Source: Cenococcum geophilum 1.58 (Eukaryota; Ascomycota; Dothideomycetes; Gloniales; Gloniaceae). Taken from it: a DNA stretch of 64,000 nt. The stretch lies in assembly GCA_001692895.1 (NCBI GenBank), contig KV748294.1, positions 3,370 through 67,369 on the forward strand. Direction: 5' to 3'. The notes beneath the pieces are model-generated. The model saw nothing but the letters and a program-made list of their open reading frames with translations, was not told the origin of the DNA and did no database searches. Positions 23,656-34,782 of the stretch are shown piece by piece; position 1 is the stretch's first letter, and each line of letters starts with the position of its first letter. The translations under genes were made by a program, and so were the position numbers.

Positions 23656-24102
23656 AATGCTTCTTCAGCTGCTTTCAATAACTTCACAGGCGTCGCGACA
23701 ATCTACCTCTCAACACCCTACGGCCTTCCAATACTCGTCTCGGTCTTGCGTAGGGGCAAGATAGTAAGGAATCTTCATTTTCGCTGGGCAAATTTAGCTT
23801 CGCTATCAATATCCTTACAGTCTGTTGGATCTGTTTGGCAGTAGTGCTATTTTGCATGCCGGTTAGTTTACCTGTTCAGGCGCAAACAATGAACTACACT
23901 AGCGTTGTTTTTGCTGGGTTTGCTACTATTAGTATCATTTGGTGCTTCATTCGTGGGAGAAAGGAATTCAATGCCGCAGGACGTTGAACCTAGAGAGGAA
24001 GTCGCGGTGCCTAGTATGTCAGTTGTTGAGTCAAATCATGCCAGAAATGGTGATGTCGAGAACAAGACTCTGCAGCATCTCTTAAATAGCCATACCAAGT
24101 AA
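23656..24102 (+). pseudogene. C-terminal remnant of an APC-type amino-acid/choline permease
   Basis: Translated pieces match the last part of fungal amino-acid/choline permeases of the APC superfamily. In order they are FNNFTGVATI, YGLPILVSVLRRG, then FSLGKFSFAINILTV, LFCMPVSLPVQAQTMNYTSV, and a hydrophilic tail DVEPREEVAVPS. The pieces are in different frames. The first runs in one frame to about 23,775; the middle, with two membrane segments, is shifted by one base and stops at 23985-23987; the tail returns to the first frame and ends at 24102. A stop at 23653-23655 and repeat DNA precede it, so the N-terminal three quarters (family length about 510-540 residues) are missing. It lies exactly at the edge of the repeat block. 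Confidence 0.75.
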
Positions 24103-24471
24103 AGCTAGGTAAATAGTACCACTGTGCATTATGTGTAATATATTGATAACCAAAGGTCTTTTCCAAGGCATGGAGAAGAACCACATCCAGATTCTTTGAT
24201 AGGCTGCCCTTATGCAGCCACTTGTGAATATTGATATCCAATTTAACTACGTGAAGGTCAAACCAACTACTCTTAGCTCAGTGATGTTAGTGAAGCAAAT
24301 GACTCCGTGTTTGCGCTTCATCTGGCGGGTCGGGGCGCAGGGCAAGAGGCACGCTAAAATTTAAAGTTGCTGGGACTCTTCCCGCGCCCAAGTAGATCCC
24401 AACTCCACGAAAGTCGCTATCACGAACTATTGTTTGACCGTTTAACGCGCCACAGGAAGGACTACAAACGC
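24103..24471. other. Intergenic, upstream of the WD40 gene
   Basis: No gene seen. It probably holds the promoter and 5' UTR of the following gene. A short GC-rich stretch lies at about 24,325-24,355. Confidence 0.4.
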
Positions 24472-27400
24472 ATGGACGCGTTTCGGAATACTAGAGCCAT
24501 ATGGCGGACAGGTGTGTTCTTTTGCTTCTTCCACACTCTTTCTTACCCATTTCTGAGTGTAATTCCTCAAACTCCACGCGTCGGTCTTCGTAGATTTTCT
24601 TTAAGGAAGCTCCCGCAAAGGCGTTTGTTTGCTACATTCTTGCTAACTAACTGAATAGTAGATCTTCTTCAGATGTTATAGATCTGACTGGGAGTAATGA
24701 TGACTCCGACGAGAGTCTGCCGTCCGCCGATATCTTTTTTAGCCCTCGTCCGCGAAATACGCCTGTGCCGTTGCCGAAGAACGTCAGGGGCCTCGTAGGC
24801 AAGACTCCGCCTACCCAAAAGTCAGCTCCGTCAAAGCATGATCGCTCAAACCATCGTAAATCACCAGCGGTGAACAGCGACTCAGAGGATAAAATATGGA
24901 AACGCAACTCCGTGGTTCTGGAGAGGTTAGCTCGGCAAGGGACACAGGCAGAAAAGCGAAGGAAACTTCATTCTGCGATGAGGAACTCGGAAGGTCGTCC
25001 AAACTTTGGTCGTAATATTAGCGAAGGACTGGGGAAGGAAGAGGGCAACGAGGCGTACAGCAGTTTTTCAGAAAATGATGCTGCGAACGAAAAGACCAAA
25101 AGGTCTTCGATTAGGAATGGTACACGGGGCAGTCCTCTTACTGTTCATCAGACTACTAAGAGTAACAAAAATGTCCTCACTGAAGGCGCATCTGGAGGTG
25201 ATCAAGATTGGATAAGTTCAGATTTGGCTGATCTTGAGGAGAGCACTGCGGGGCTTCAAGAAATCAAGAGCACAATCAGAACCTCTAATAAGGGCCTCGA
25301 ATATTTCCCACCCGGGTCGGAGATTCCCGATGAGACTGAAAGAGCTAGCTTGCTTGAAGCATTCAAATCAAGAGCGGAGCCACTACAAAAACCACCAAGA
25401 TTGTCCGCTTTAAATAAAACCGGTGAAATTGGTGCTGCTTCGTCATCCCTGATGTCAATGGGTGGGCACAAAACATTAAAAAGGAAAGCAGATGGCATAT
25501 TGAAAGAGAACGAGATATCCATAGCTCGTTCTAAGGAATACGACGATCTCACTCCTAATAGGACGTCTAGCCCTGATACTGCTGGTCTTACAGTTCCAGC
25601 CATATCTGCTCGGTTGACCCGAAGATCCTCCAGAAACAAATCCACAGGGTCAACCCAAACTCCACCTGAACTGCTTGCGGAGAACAGAAACGATAGAACG
25701 AACTCTAAAGTCGCTAGATATTCACTACCATACGAACCCATGGCGCCTAATAGTTCACTCGATCAATCTGGTGGTAATCCTAAAGGGAAAAAGTTCTCCA
25801 AAGAGGAGGATGATCGGATAATCTATATGAAAGAAGTTCTCGGATGGACATGGTCGGAAATTGGAAAACACGTCCCTGGCAGGAATGCTTATACTGTGCA
25901 AAGCCGATATTCAAGAGCGCTGTGCAATAATAGTGCGGGTGTATCAGATGTTCCTCTCGATTTAGTTCACCTGGCCTTTCCATCTGAGAACGATTCCGAT
26001 GACCCTAATACCACGCCCAAAGACACTCCTGGAATTTCTACAGCTCGACCAAGCTCTGAAGACTCAATTATGTCTGGCATTTCTCAGCCGACATACCCTG
26101 ATGATTCGGTAGTACCTAGCGCTACCCCAGCAACAGAGGACCTTCAACCCAAACACCTGGCGTTACGACGCGGTCGACCACCACCCGCGCTCGAAGCATT
26201 AAGGGAAAGCAATAAGTCTCAGCCGCAATTACGGAACAGGTCAGTCAGAGTACGATCGACTGAGGAACCACAGGGGACAAGATTGGAGCATTCGATTGAC
26301 TCAAGCTTTCCTGTTACAAAGAGAATCCTTCCTATGGACAGCCAGCGGGAGATTGCCTCGATCGCTATTTCAACGTCGGATCCATATTTCTACGCCGACT
26401 CTGAGAACAAATTACCTTATTTAAGGTTTGAAGAACGGCAGTCATTGCATCATGGCCTTGCAAATGGAAAGTGGAGCCCGCATGCCGTTTTGAAGTGGCA
26501 AGGCGCTGTTGTTCACGTTGATTTTCAGGAAGAAGAGATGGAGATATTGGAAAGCAGCATCATCAGAATCCTTTCACCATCCAAGTTACCAACATCTCGA
26601 TGTCTTCGCAAACGGATACAACGGATGTTGAAGAATGTCCCAGAAAACAGAATCTACCAGATTGCGTGGCATGGGAGAAAGGGCCGACGCTTGGGGACCC
26701 GTGACCGTGAAAGCGTTGAAGCATTTCTTAAGGATGCCGCTGCTGGCTTGCTTAATAGCCACTCGCATATTGAGAGGATTGGACCCGTCAAACCGGATCG
26801 GAGATCCGAGCAAAATGCTAAGATGTCGACTTCTACAATGCTGAGGCAGCGCGAACTGGGGATACAAGCAAGAAGAGGCTGGGCGACGGCGTCAAACCCT
26901 CTTTCTACTCGGATCAAAAATCACATGGCAGATACGATAGGGCCTGCATATTCTTTCACTGGAACTTCAAGTGATGTGAACACCGTAGCCTGGTCACCGA
27001 ATGGTCGGGTGTTTGCTGCAGGCTCTGCTTGTTTGGTGGACGACAACAGCATGCAGTATAATCGGCCGAACAATCTTCTCTTGGGAGATGTAGAGAACAA
27101 GACCTTGCTGGAGCTACCAGATCACCATATCATGCGAAAAAAGGCCCCAGCTGGCGTTAACTCTAGTCATTCCATGCATGTGTCTCAAGATCCACGCCTA
27201 TTTACGACAATATCGATGGTTGACTTCTCGCCGGATGGTGGGCGGATGTTTTCAGCCGGTTATGACAAAATTGTGCGAGTATGGGACACCACAAGCGAAG
27301 AAACGTTTTGCTGTGGCTCTCTTGAGCACAAAGCACCCGTCGACTTGATATCCGTAAGCCCCAAAGGACTTCTCGCCACGGGTTGTAGGCGCTCCTCAAA

Positions 27401-29135
27401 AAATGCCATTAAAGTGTTGGATTTTGATTATATCCTTAACACTGAAGAAGAGCGGTCAGGGATAACGTCCTACACGTCCCAAAAAGCAGTTGAAAGGTCT
27501 GACATGAAGATTATGCCGACTTGCCTCCGATTTGAGCCAATTTATGGCAGGCTGCTCCTAGCAGGCTTCGGCGCCAACTTCAAGGAAGATTGGCGCAATA
27601 CTAATGGAGAGATTTGTTTATGGGATGTCCAAACACAGCAGCAGCTCACGGTCCACGGCAATACTCGTAACGTTTTTGATTGCGCTTTTGATCCTCACCA
27701 GGTCCAAGCGCCATTGTTTGCAGTTGGATGCGTCGCTGGGACTAATGTGAATAGAGGGTGCCGTTCAATTGTCCGCTTCTATGACTGGCGGGCAGAATCA
27801 AAGTACGGTATGGTATTCGAGCTAGAATGTCCTGCACTGGACATGAACGATGTGGTATACTGGTTAGTACTGCTTCCAACGCCCTGTTACTGCTAGCTCT
27901 TAACAAACTACAGTCCTCACAATGATGTGTACTTTGCAGCCGGTTGCACTGACGGTAAAACTTACATCTGGGACATCCGCCGGCCGAATGACTTGCTCTA
28001 TACACTCTCTCACGGCGAACCGCTGCAGCCACTTGATGAACATGAACATCGTGAAATGCTTGATACAGGTATGCGATTTTGCTCTTGGGGCGACAACGCC
28101 ACGCGCCTCTACACCGGCTCGTCCGATGGCGTGGTTAAAGTCTGGGATATCACACGTTCCCCTGAAGATGTCTTTATCAAGGACCTCGTCACGCTTGACT
28201 CTGGCGTTATGTCTGGCGCTTTCAGCCCCGATAAAACCAGCTTACTTGTTGGCGAGGTTAACGGCTCGATTAATGTCCTCCAGGTCGGCCGAGAGGATTG
28301 CACTGTCAAGGAAATGGAACCTCTTCGCCTCATTTCAGCCTCTACTTACTCTCCAGAGTCTCCCACCCGTTCCAATTCACCGGCTTCCTCATCTACCTTA
28401 GACTTACTGGTTGACCCAGACTCAGGCGTTGCTATTGCAGCCGAGCTTGTTCGCTCAGACCAAATAGAAATCGTACCTTTCGGCGGTCTTCCAATCCGCC
28501 AAGCCATACAGGGTATCAATTACTCAGGGCCATACGACTCAGCCGATGATGCGTGGTTGCTCCGCGAGAAAGCACTTGATTCACAGCGCAATTTAGTCGA
28601 TAGCCCAGGAGAGCAATGCGATTTATTGGCCTGCAAAGACAGTATACTGAAGCTTACATGCGAAGAAGCCGGGGATTCGGGACGTAGCACTGACCGGATA
28701 CCCGATGAGTTAAGGAAAGCATGGAAGAAAGTGGGCTCGGATATCACCGTCGTGGCGGGAAAGACGAAATGTACAACTTGTGGGCGGCCTGCTCGGCCGA
28801 GTGTCGGCGGCGGACCGCAAACCATAACCGATCGCGAAGCGCTGTGTGAACGATGCGGATTCGAGTGCTTCCGGTGTGGGAACCGCGCCGTTGTGAGCTC
28901 CGAGACTGATGTGCTGTGGTGTTTGTCTTGTGATCGCGAGTGGGAGGTTGGAGCGTTGGGGTACGAGGCCCTTGAGCGCCGGAGAGGGTCCAAAAATGGA
29001 AGAGCGGCGAAGAGAGCGGAATGGAGGAGAGGCAGCGAAGAGTCCATTGAAGATGCAACTTTGGGAGATGAGATGAACGATTTGGCGGATTATTACCATT
29101 CGCTCTGGATAGATCGGCCGCCGTCCCCGCTCTAA
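24472..29135 (+). CDS. Large nuclear-type protein: Myb/SANT-like domain, WD40 repeats, C-terminal CxxC cluster
   Basis: Proposed exons 24472-24511, 24673-27862 and 27914-29135 give 1483 residues. Intron 2 (51 bp) joins MNDVVY to CPHNDVYFAAG cleanly. Intron 1 rests on the donor GTGTGT, branch GCTAAC and acceptor TTCAG, and joins WRT to DVIDLTG. Residues 1-380 are polar and probably disordered. A Myb/SANT-like helix set sits at about 386-430 (KEEDDRII...WSEIGKHVPGR). WD40-type blades run from about 775 to 1180 (SPDGG...VRVWDT; VKVWDI). The C-terminus (about 1363-1416) has four CxxC pairs: CTTC, CERC, CFRC, CLSC. Myb-like plus WD40 suggests a chromatin or substrate-receptor role. A DCAF-type heterochromatin factor (Raf1/DIM-9-like) is possible but unproven. 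First exon and start are the least certain parts. Confidence 0.8.
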
Positions 29136-30873
29136 CTTGAAAGGAAAGTATATTGCTATTTTACACGGCTTGGAAGGGGCGGGGCAAGCATGGCATGTTG
29201 ACACGGCAAGTATTCGAGGTGTCTAGAAGAGCTCTTCACACTGAAGACCTAAGTTTTGGTGCGGGTCTAATAGTTTTATGAAATCATCACTATCATCATT
29301 GGCATAACGATACCCATCCCTGTACTTAAAAAGAAAGGCCAAATCGTCTTGTTACTGCATGCAGCACGCATCTTTCACGTCATCCACAGTACTCTTGCAG
29401 CTAATCCTTATTTCATCCGCAGTTTTGCTTCATCTCCCTTCCTCATCCCGCTTTCTCGCTGCTCTGCGTACCGCGACACTAATACCGAGAACCAGAACCC
29501 ATACGGCCATACCGACTGATGAGACAGCACCAATGCACTTCACCACCGCGTGCACATCTTCCTCACGGCTGAATCCGGTCCTACAAGCTATTCGCTCCAT
29601 TGACTTAAATTAGATGTCCAACCACGACTCGAAACTGATCTCGCCAACCTCTTCCCGGCGCGTCAGCCGTAAATGGCGCAGCAGAGAGCTTGCACAGCGC
29701 CGCTTACAATGTGCTGTCGGTTTAGGAGCGATAGGTGATGGTGGAGGCGTCCTGGAGGCGTCCCAGAAAGAGCAGCGATGTCGTAGCTCGTCGGGCGCGC
29801 TTTGATTAGGACGAGGAGGTAGGTGAGGTCGGGGGGTCGCGGCGCATTTGGAGACACAGAAGAAGAGAATCAGGGCGGAGTTTTCGCTTCGTTCCAAGAC
29901 GAGGGTTTCATCGTGGTGCTCTCTTGCGGCGTCTGCGGGTCGCGTTGCTCTGGTCCTGCGACGCGGTACGTCTGGGTTCGAGCTGCTCGACTCCGGTCCC
30001 ATGGCGAGCTTCCCGTTGCATAAATATGTCGCATGTTTCAAGCTGGCTTTATCGGTCTTCCTGACTCGGATAAGAAGAAACAAGGATGATTATGATGCTG
30101 GTTCTGCCGTATCGAGATATTCTTTCACCCGGTTTCATCATCTTTTGTCCCCCAACGGTACCCAGCAGCGTGGATCAAGAGAAGAACAGCCGAGCACTGC
30201 GACCTCTGCGTAGAGCTGTCCAGGCCGTGGTTTGTCTCAGTGCTGCATGGCTAGACTGATAGTCTTTATTCTACGGTGTTGGGTTGAGATTGTGCGCTAG
30301 CTGGATCCGAGACTGCGACAGTGAATAGCGATCGGGTGGGCCTAGGGAAGGATAGAGGATCGAGGCCATGAGGGCAACGGGTAATGCGGAATATTTTTAA
30401 GGGGGTTAGACAAACTCACACGCTGCACAGCGCGTCACTCCACAATGGCGCCAAAATCGCATGCATTTCCCCAGACGCGGAATGCGCACGCTAGGGTTAT
30501 CTCAGGAATGTAGATCCTATGACAATTAAAGCGTGGAGCGGGTGTGCTGTGGGACGTGTAGATCCATTCCCGCCGGCTGTCAAAAGATTAGCCCTACCCC
30601 AATACTTCGTCCGCTGTTGAGAATAGGAATGGCAGACCAAGGCCGTAGTAGTAAACAAAACACCTTGCCTGCCCTGCCCAAATCACGTAAACCAAGAGAA
30701 ACAGGGCCGTTTTGATAGTTTTGAAATGAGACATATACGCTTTAGACCGAGACTCGTGACGTCAAGACTGGAAACCCATATGTGCACCCCTCCCCCCTCC
30801 CCCCTCCGCAAAGACGCAGGATATACATAAACAGCTCGACCAAAAACCCCTCAACGCTAACCTAACCAGCCCC
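29136..30873. other. 1.7-kb intergenic region
   Basis: Overlapping short frames occur on both strands (longest about 157 codons, minus strand 29610-30083), all low in recognisable protein character and rich in Arg/Pro/Ser, as expected of GC-rich non-coding DNA. It should hold the 3' end of the WD40 transcript and the 3' side of the convergent metalloprotease. No RNA gene was recognised. Confidence 0.4.
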
Positions 30874-31255
30874 CTACTTCCCCTCCCGATACATCCCCCA
30901 CATACTCGCCATCCGCGCCTGCTGCAGTGCCGTAAACACGGTATAACACGCATCAGCGCTATAATCCATATAATCGTGCACCGCATCCAGCCCGGAAACC
31001 CGCGGATAGCTATCCTTTGGGCGGGCTGGTCGGACACCCATCGGTGCCGGAGCGCTGCTGAGGCGTATCGGCGATGAAGTCGCCCTCGCCCTCGCCATCG
31101 CAGCTGTGCTCCTCGAAGACATGCAGCAGCCCGAGCCAGTGGCCCGTCTCGTGCACCGCCGTCTTCCCCTCGCTGTACCCCGCCACGGCGCCGTTGGGCA
31201 TCGTGCCGGCCTGGACGTTGCACCCGTCGTTGGCGTAGACGGACGCCGTGACGGG

Positions 31256-31301
<46 letters not shown>

Positions 31302-31842
31302 ACCCCCCCCCCCCCCCCCCCCCCCCAGCGCCGCCGCCGCTGCCGACGCTCGATGGCAGTGTGCACTTCCCCAGGATGCTGCCCGCCAGGTCCGTCTGGA
31401 AGTAGATGTTCAGGGTCGCGTAGGTGCCCTGGCGCAGCGCCTGTTTCATCGCGAGGTCGTCGGCGTCGGTGACGCTGAGGGCCCATGCGTCGTTGATGGT
31501 CCAGGTCAGGTTGGCGAGCGAGAATCGGATGTTGTAGGCGTTGTAGGCCCCGTTGAGCGCGTGCATCTGGTCCTGCGCCATCTGCGGCGTGATGTCGTTT
31601 TTCTTGGTCGTCGAGGTCACGATGTGGAAGATGGCGAGGACGGTGATGGGGCTGGCGTCACGGGCGAGAAGAGAGGCGGCGCGCGCGGCGGGCGAGCCGT
31701 GGGGCGTGTTACTGTGGAGGGATTGGACCGTGTCCAGGAAGTCTTTGGTTGCGGCTGATGAGTCGGTCCCGCAGTCGAAGTGCTTGTAGTCGGTTGCGCT
31801 AGCCAGGAGGCTGAGCGAGGCAAGGAGAAGCGGCTTGTACAT
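30874..31842 (-). pseudogene. Secreted M43-family metalloprotease, frame-broken
   Basis: The N-terminus has a signal peptide (MYKPLLLASLSLLASA) and the pre-domain ends near LNIYFQTDL. The zinc site HETGHWLGLLH fits HExxHxxGxxH of pappalysin-type (M43B) secreted fungal proteases, and the Met-turn region reads DYMDYSADACYTVFT. Signal peptide and C-terminus share one frame, but the zinc-site part is in another. The first switch is in a G tract (C tract 31257-31326 on the plus strand). The second is at about 31,010-31,025, where one extra G before GATAGC creates a stop. A Tyr stands where relatives usually have a Cys just before the Met-turn. Either the assembly is wrong in the homopolymer or the gene is dead. 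The second slip, outside any long homopolymer, favours a dead gene. Confidence 0.75.
31257..31326. repeat. 70-bp poly-C tract (poly-G on the coding strand)
   Basis: 45 C, one A (31302), then 24 C. It lies inside the metalloprotease coding region where related proteins have a few Gly residues. This is an extreme tract for coding DNA and a likely site of assembly or sequencing error. Confidence 0.95.
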
Positions 31843-32386
31843 GCTTGCAGGGATAGAGCAGGTTTGGAAGAATGTGTGTTAGTTCCAAGATAGTACTCTT
31901 TGGGCACTGCGTATATTGAAGCTGGCATCTGAAGGCGTCTGAAGGCTTGTGAGTGCTGATTTCCGCAAAGTCTGGCAAGGGATATCCGGTTTATATCTTC
32001 ACTATCATTGTGGTCTGGATTCTTAAATCTCTAGAAGGAGATCCAGACATATTTGGGAAACCTTCTGGAAGGTTGATAGTGGCGCTCTCTGGACTATCTG
32101 GGGTTAGCTGTAAACAGTTCCCCTTTATAATGTCTCATGGTCTTCGTCTACAAAGAGGTATTAGTGAAAGTCACAGCATGGCCGAATGGTCGAGAAGCTG
32201 TTGAAACACTTGTAAGCACCTAGACTCTCAAAACAAGGGAACTAAGAATAAGAAAATTTGTCTCATATTTGCGCAGAAGAATCCTGAACTCCATAGTACA
32301 GTACAACACCCAAACCCTGGAAACCGGTGTAATTTAAATAAAAGAATGAACTCCCGCCCTACCCTCATGAGAGGATGCCGTCATAA
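31843..32386. other. Intergenic between metalloprotease and Cdc50-family gene
   Basis: Holds the promoter of the minus-strand metalloprotease and the 3' end of the Cdc50-family gene. No gene seen. A plus-strand 83-codon frame (31953-32204) has no recognisable features. Confidence 0.4.
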
Positions 32387-33980
32387 TCATGCCGAGCCGC
32401 CCGGTCCAATGCTTCGCCCGGTTGCAGTTGCAGTACTGGGCTGTTCGTTATTCCAGGTAAGATATGTATGGTCACCAAGTTTTCTGGGTGAAAGAAGTCA
32501 GTGAATATATCCTTTGTTAGCGGTTCAAATAGGCCTACCTTGGTTTGATAAGGTGGGTAGCAGTGAATAGTGCGCCCAGTAATATACAGATACCTCCGAC
32601 GACAATATAAGCAATGCCTAGGAATGGGTTCTTTCCACCCATGACCGTCCTCGTGGAAAGGAGGATAGATTTCGTGCCACCAAATTCAGAGACGAAGAAA
32701 TCTAGAAACCCATTAGCCGGCTGCATTTCCATAGTAATAAAAGTGTAGCATACTGTCCCATATCTTGACCCTATAAGTTCCGGCTGGCATGGCATCATGA
32801 TCATTCCTCATTGCAAGTTTACTGAAAGTAGGTAGGCCAGCTGTTCTCATCCAAACCTGGAAAGCCTCATCCGTATGTAAATCCGGTAAGCCTCGCTCGT
32901 CGGTATAGCCATGCGGATATTTATCCCGCCAGTTCGGCGGCGGCACAACCTGGTCCGCCGTGTACTTAGTCTTCCCATAGAGGTCGGCTTCGCTACTCCA
33001 GGAAATACCGTTTTGCGTCATGTTGTACGTCTTTGCCGTGCCAGAGGGTGGGTTGAGAGCAGTCAGATTGTCAAAGGTATCGTTGAATATGGAATTCGCG
33101 ATTAAACCGCAAGGATAGTAAGGCTTCTTGGTGGCTGGGTCCAGCTTGAGAGGTTCACAATCTCCAGAGTTGATCTGCGATGCGCTTTGTGCATCTCCCT
33201 TCAACTGATTGGTATCCAGGGACTTGACATATCGGCGGTGATTTTGGTAGAAATTTGTAAGACGATAGTAGAACAGGATGGGAGGTTTAATTTCGTTCGG
33301 GATTGTGAACTCCACTATGCAAACATGTTCCAATTGTGTAACTTGCGAAGAATAGGTGTAGTTCTCGTCAGCATGACCCCATCTAGGAGCTTGGTTTGAA
33401 GCAGTGGCGGTTTTGAAATGAGCTGTAACTCGATTGGAAGGTATTGGGTCAAGATCTCCGCTTGCTTCAGTTATGTTAACATTGGCCGTTGTATTCGGTG
33501 ATTTGGTGTAGCAATCCGTATAGTCTATAGCGATCTCTTGAACCTAATAGCGCCTCCATGTGTAAGCATTCTGCCCACCATGCGGACCGGACGAAGGATA
33601 CTATCTAGGTAGTCAACGAACCTGTGAGCTGGCCCATATTAGAAGTCCTCCTATAGGTGCAAATAGGATGCCGATGACGAAGAAGAGAGGCAGCACGGTT
33701 TTCGGGGTTAGTATAGGCCTGAGGCCTCGTAGTTAGCTTTAGGCTCTCCGTTTGCGATGCTTTGAAGTACGGTATGGTATATACTTACTGCCAGGCTTTG
33801 AGACGCTGCTGCCGGAATGCAGTATCTTCAGAGCAGTTAGTATGGGTTCTGTCGATTCGGGGATTAAGAGTGGTATCGCGCACTTGCGGGCCTCCTGCTC
33901 TTCGTCTTCTTCTTATCCTCAGCACGTGGATCCTGGGCTTCTATCGAATCCGACTGCTGCACTGCTTGAGTTTGTGACAT
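32387..33980 (-). CDS. cdc50: Cdc50/LEM3-family P4-ATPase (lipid flippase) subunit
   Basis: Six exons on the minus strand: 33980-33884, 33825-33789, 33718-33622, 33543-32754, 32701-32539 and 32483-32387, giving 426 residues, normal for the family. All introns are GT-AG (48-78 bp range). Family landmarks in order: [18 protein letters not shown] before a first membrane span (about 52-74, [19 protein letters not shown]); a large lumenal domain with several N-glycosylation sequons and paired Cys; [24 protein letters not shown]; a second span (about 368-392); and the tail HLIKPRKLGD...YLTWNN. These proteins pair with P4-ATPases (Dnf/Drs2 type) for folding, ER exit and phospholipid flipping at Golgi, endosome and plasma membrane. 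The continuous reading across all six exons makes the model strong. Confidence 0.95.
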
Positions 33981-34782
33981 TTTGTCAAATCCGCGCAGAT
34001 CCGCGCATTCGACTGTGAAAGGTTTGGTTTGGTGGTGTCTGGCGTTGGTGATGCAGTTGTATGCAGCGTTTGAAGTTGACTGGGGTCTCAGCCATGTCCA
34101 ATTTTAGTTGCTGNCATGCTAGTGTCAAAGCCACAGCGTCAATCCCACCTAATCGCCGCAGTAAGATCCGGAGTTAGATCAATTCATTTGATATATCTAA
34201 TTCTGTAGAGTACGTTACAACGAAATAACAGTTTGTCAAGTATGAGCCACCTCGCATAGAGAAATAATGTGAACAATCAACTCGAGGAATTTGAGCCTCG
34301 TTAGAACATCATTCTTTATTCTAAGCCTAGCGATCGGGATCTAGACCCGGGTGCTCAACGTGAAGGGCTACATTCTGCAGGTCATATACTAAAGAGAAAT
34401 GCTTACTTGGAAGCATTGGTGGATAGAGTGTGGGTATCAGAAATCAAGGGGGGCATACAGACGCCAACAAAGAGAGATAGAAACGCCACCGTAACCAGAG
34501 CCATGGTCGTTCATGAGCTCATGCATGAGTGTCCATCCGTCCCGCCAGAAAGCAAAAGCGCCAGTCATAACACGTAGATGTATCGGGGAAGGCCTGGTCT
34601 CCTCCCTTCCCAGACATGAGTACCAAATTGATCCGAAAAAAGGATTCCGACGAACACCCTCGTTCATGTATATGCAATGAATAATCAAGGAAAAGTCGTG
34701 AAAGCGAATGATCGCCGAGGCTGCATCAGTCTAACGGGATGCATGGCCGGACATGCTCGGAAAATAAAAAGTTACAATTTAC
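33981..34782. other. Intergenic, promoter of the Cdc50-family gene and 3' region of the SWIRM gene
   Basis: No gene seen. One ambiguous base at 34114. A minus-strand 83-codon frame (34437-34688) shows no recognisable features and probably lies in the 3' UTR of the SWIRM gene. Confidence 0.4.

Noticed and set aside
24046..24070. Shared word GDVENKTL between the permease tail and the WD40 protein (about 27,087)
   Set aside because: One short match with no extension on either side; most likely chance.
29610..30083. 157-codon minus-strand frame
   Set aside because: Arg/Pro/Ser-rich, overlaps equally long frames on the other strand, no recognisable domain.
32165..32240. tRNA-like A-box (TGGCCGAATGG) in the intergenic region
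   Set aside because: No B-box, no acceptor or T-stem pairing downstream.
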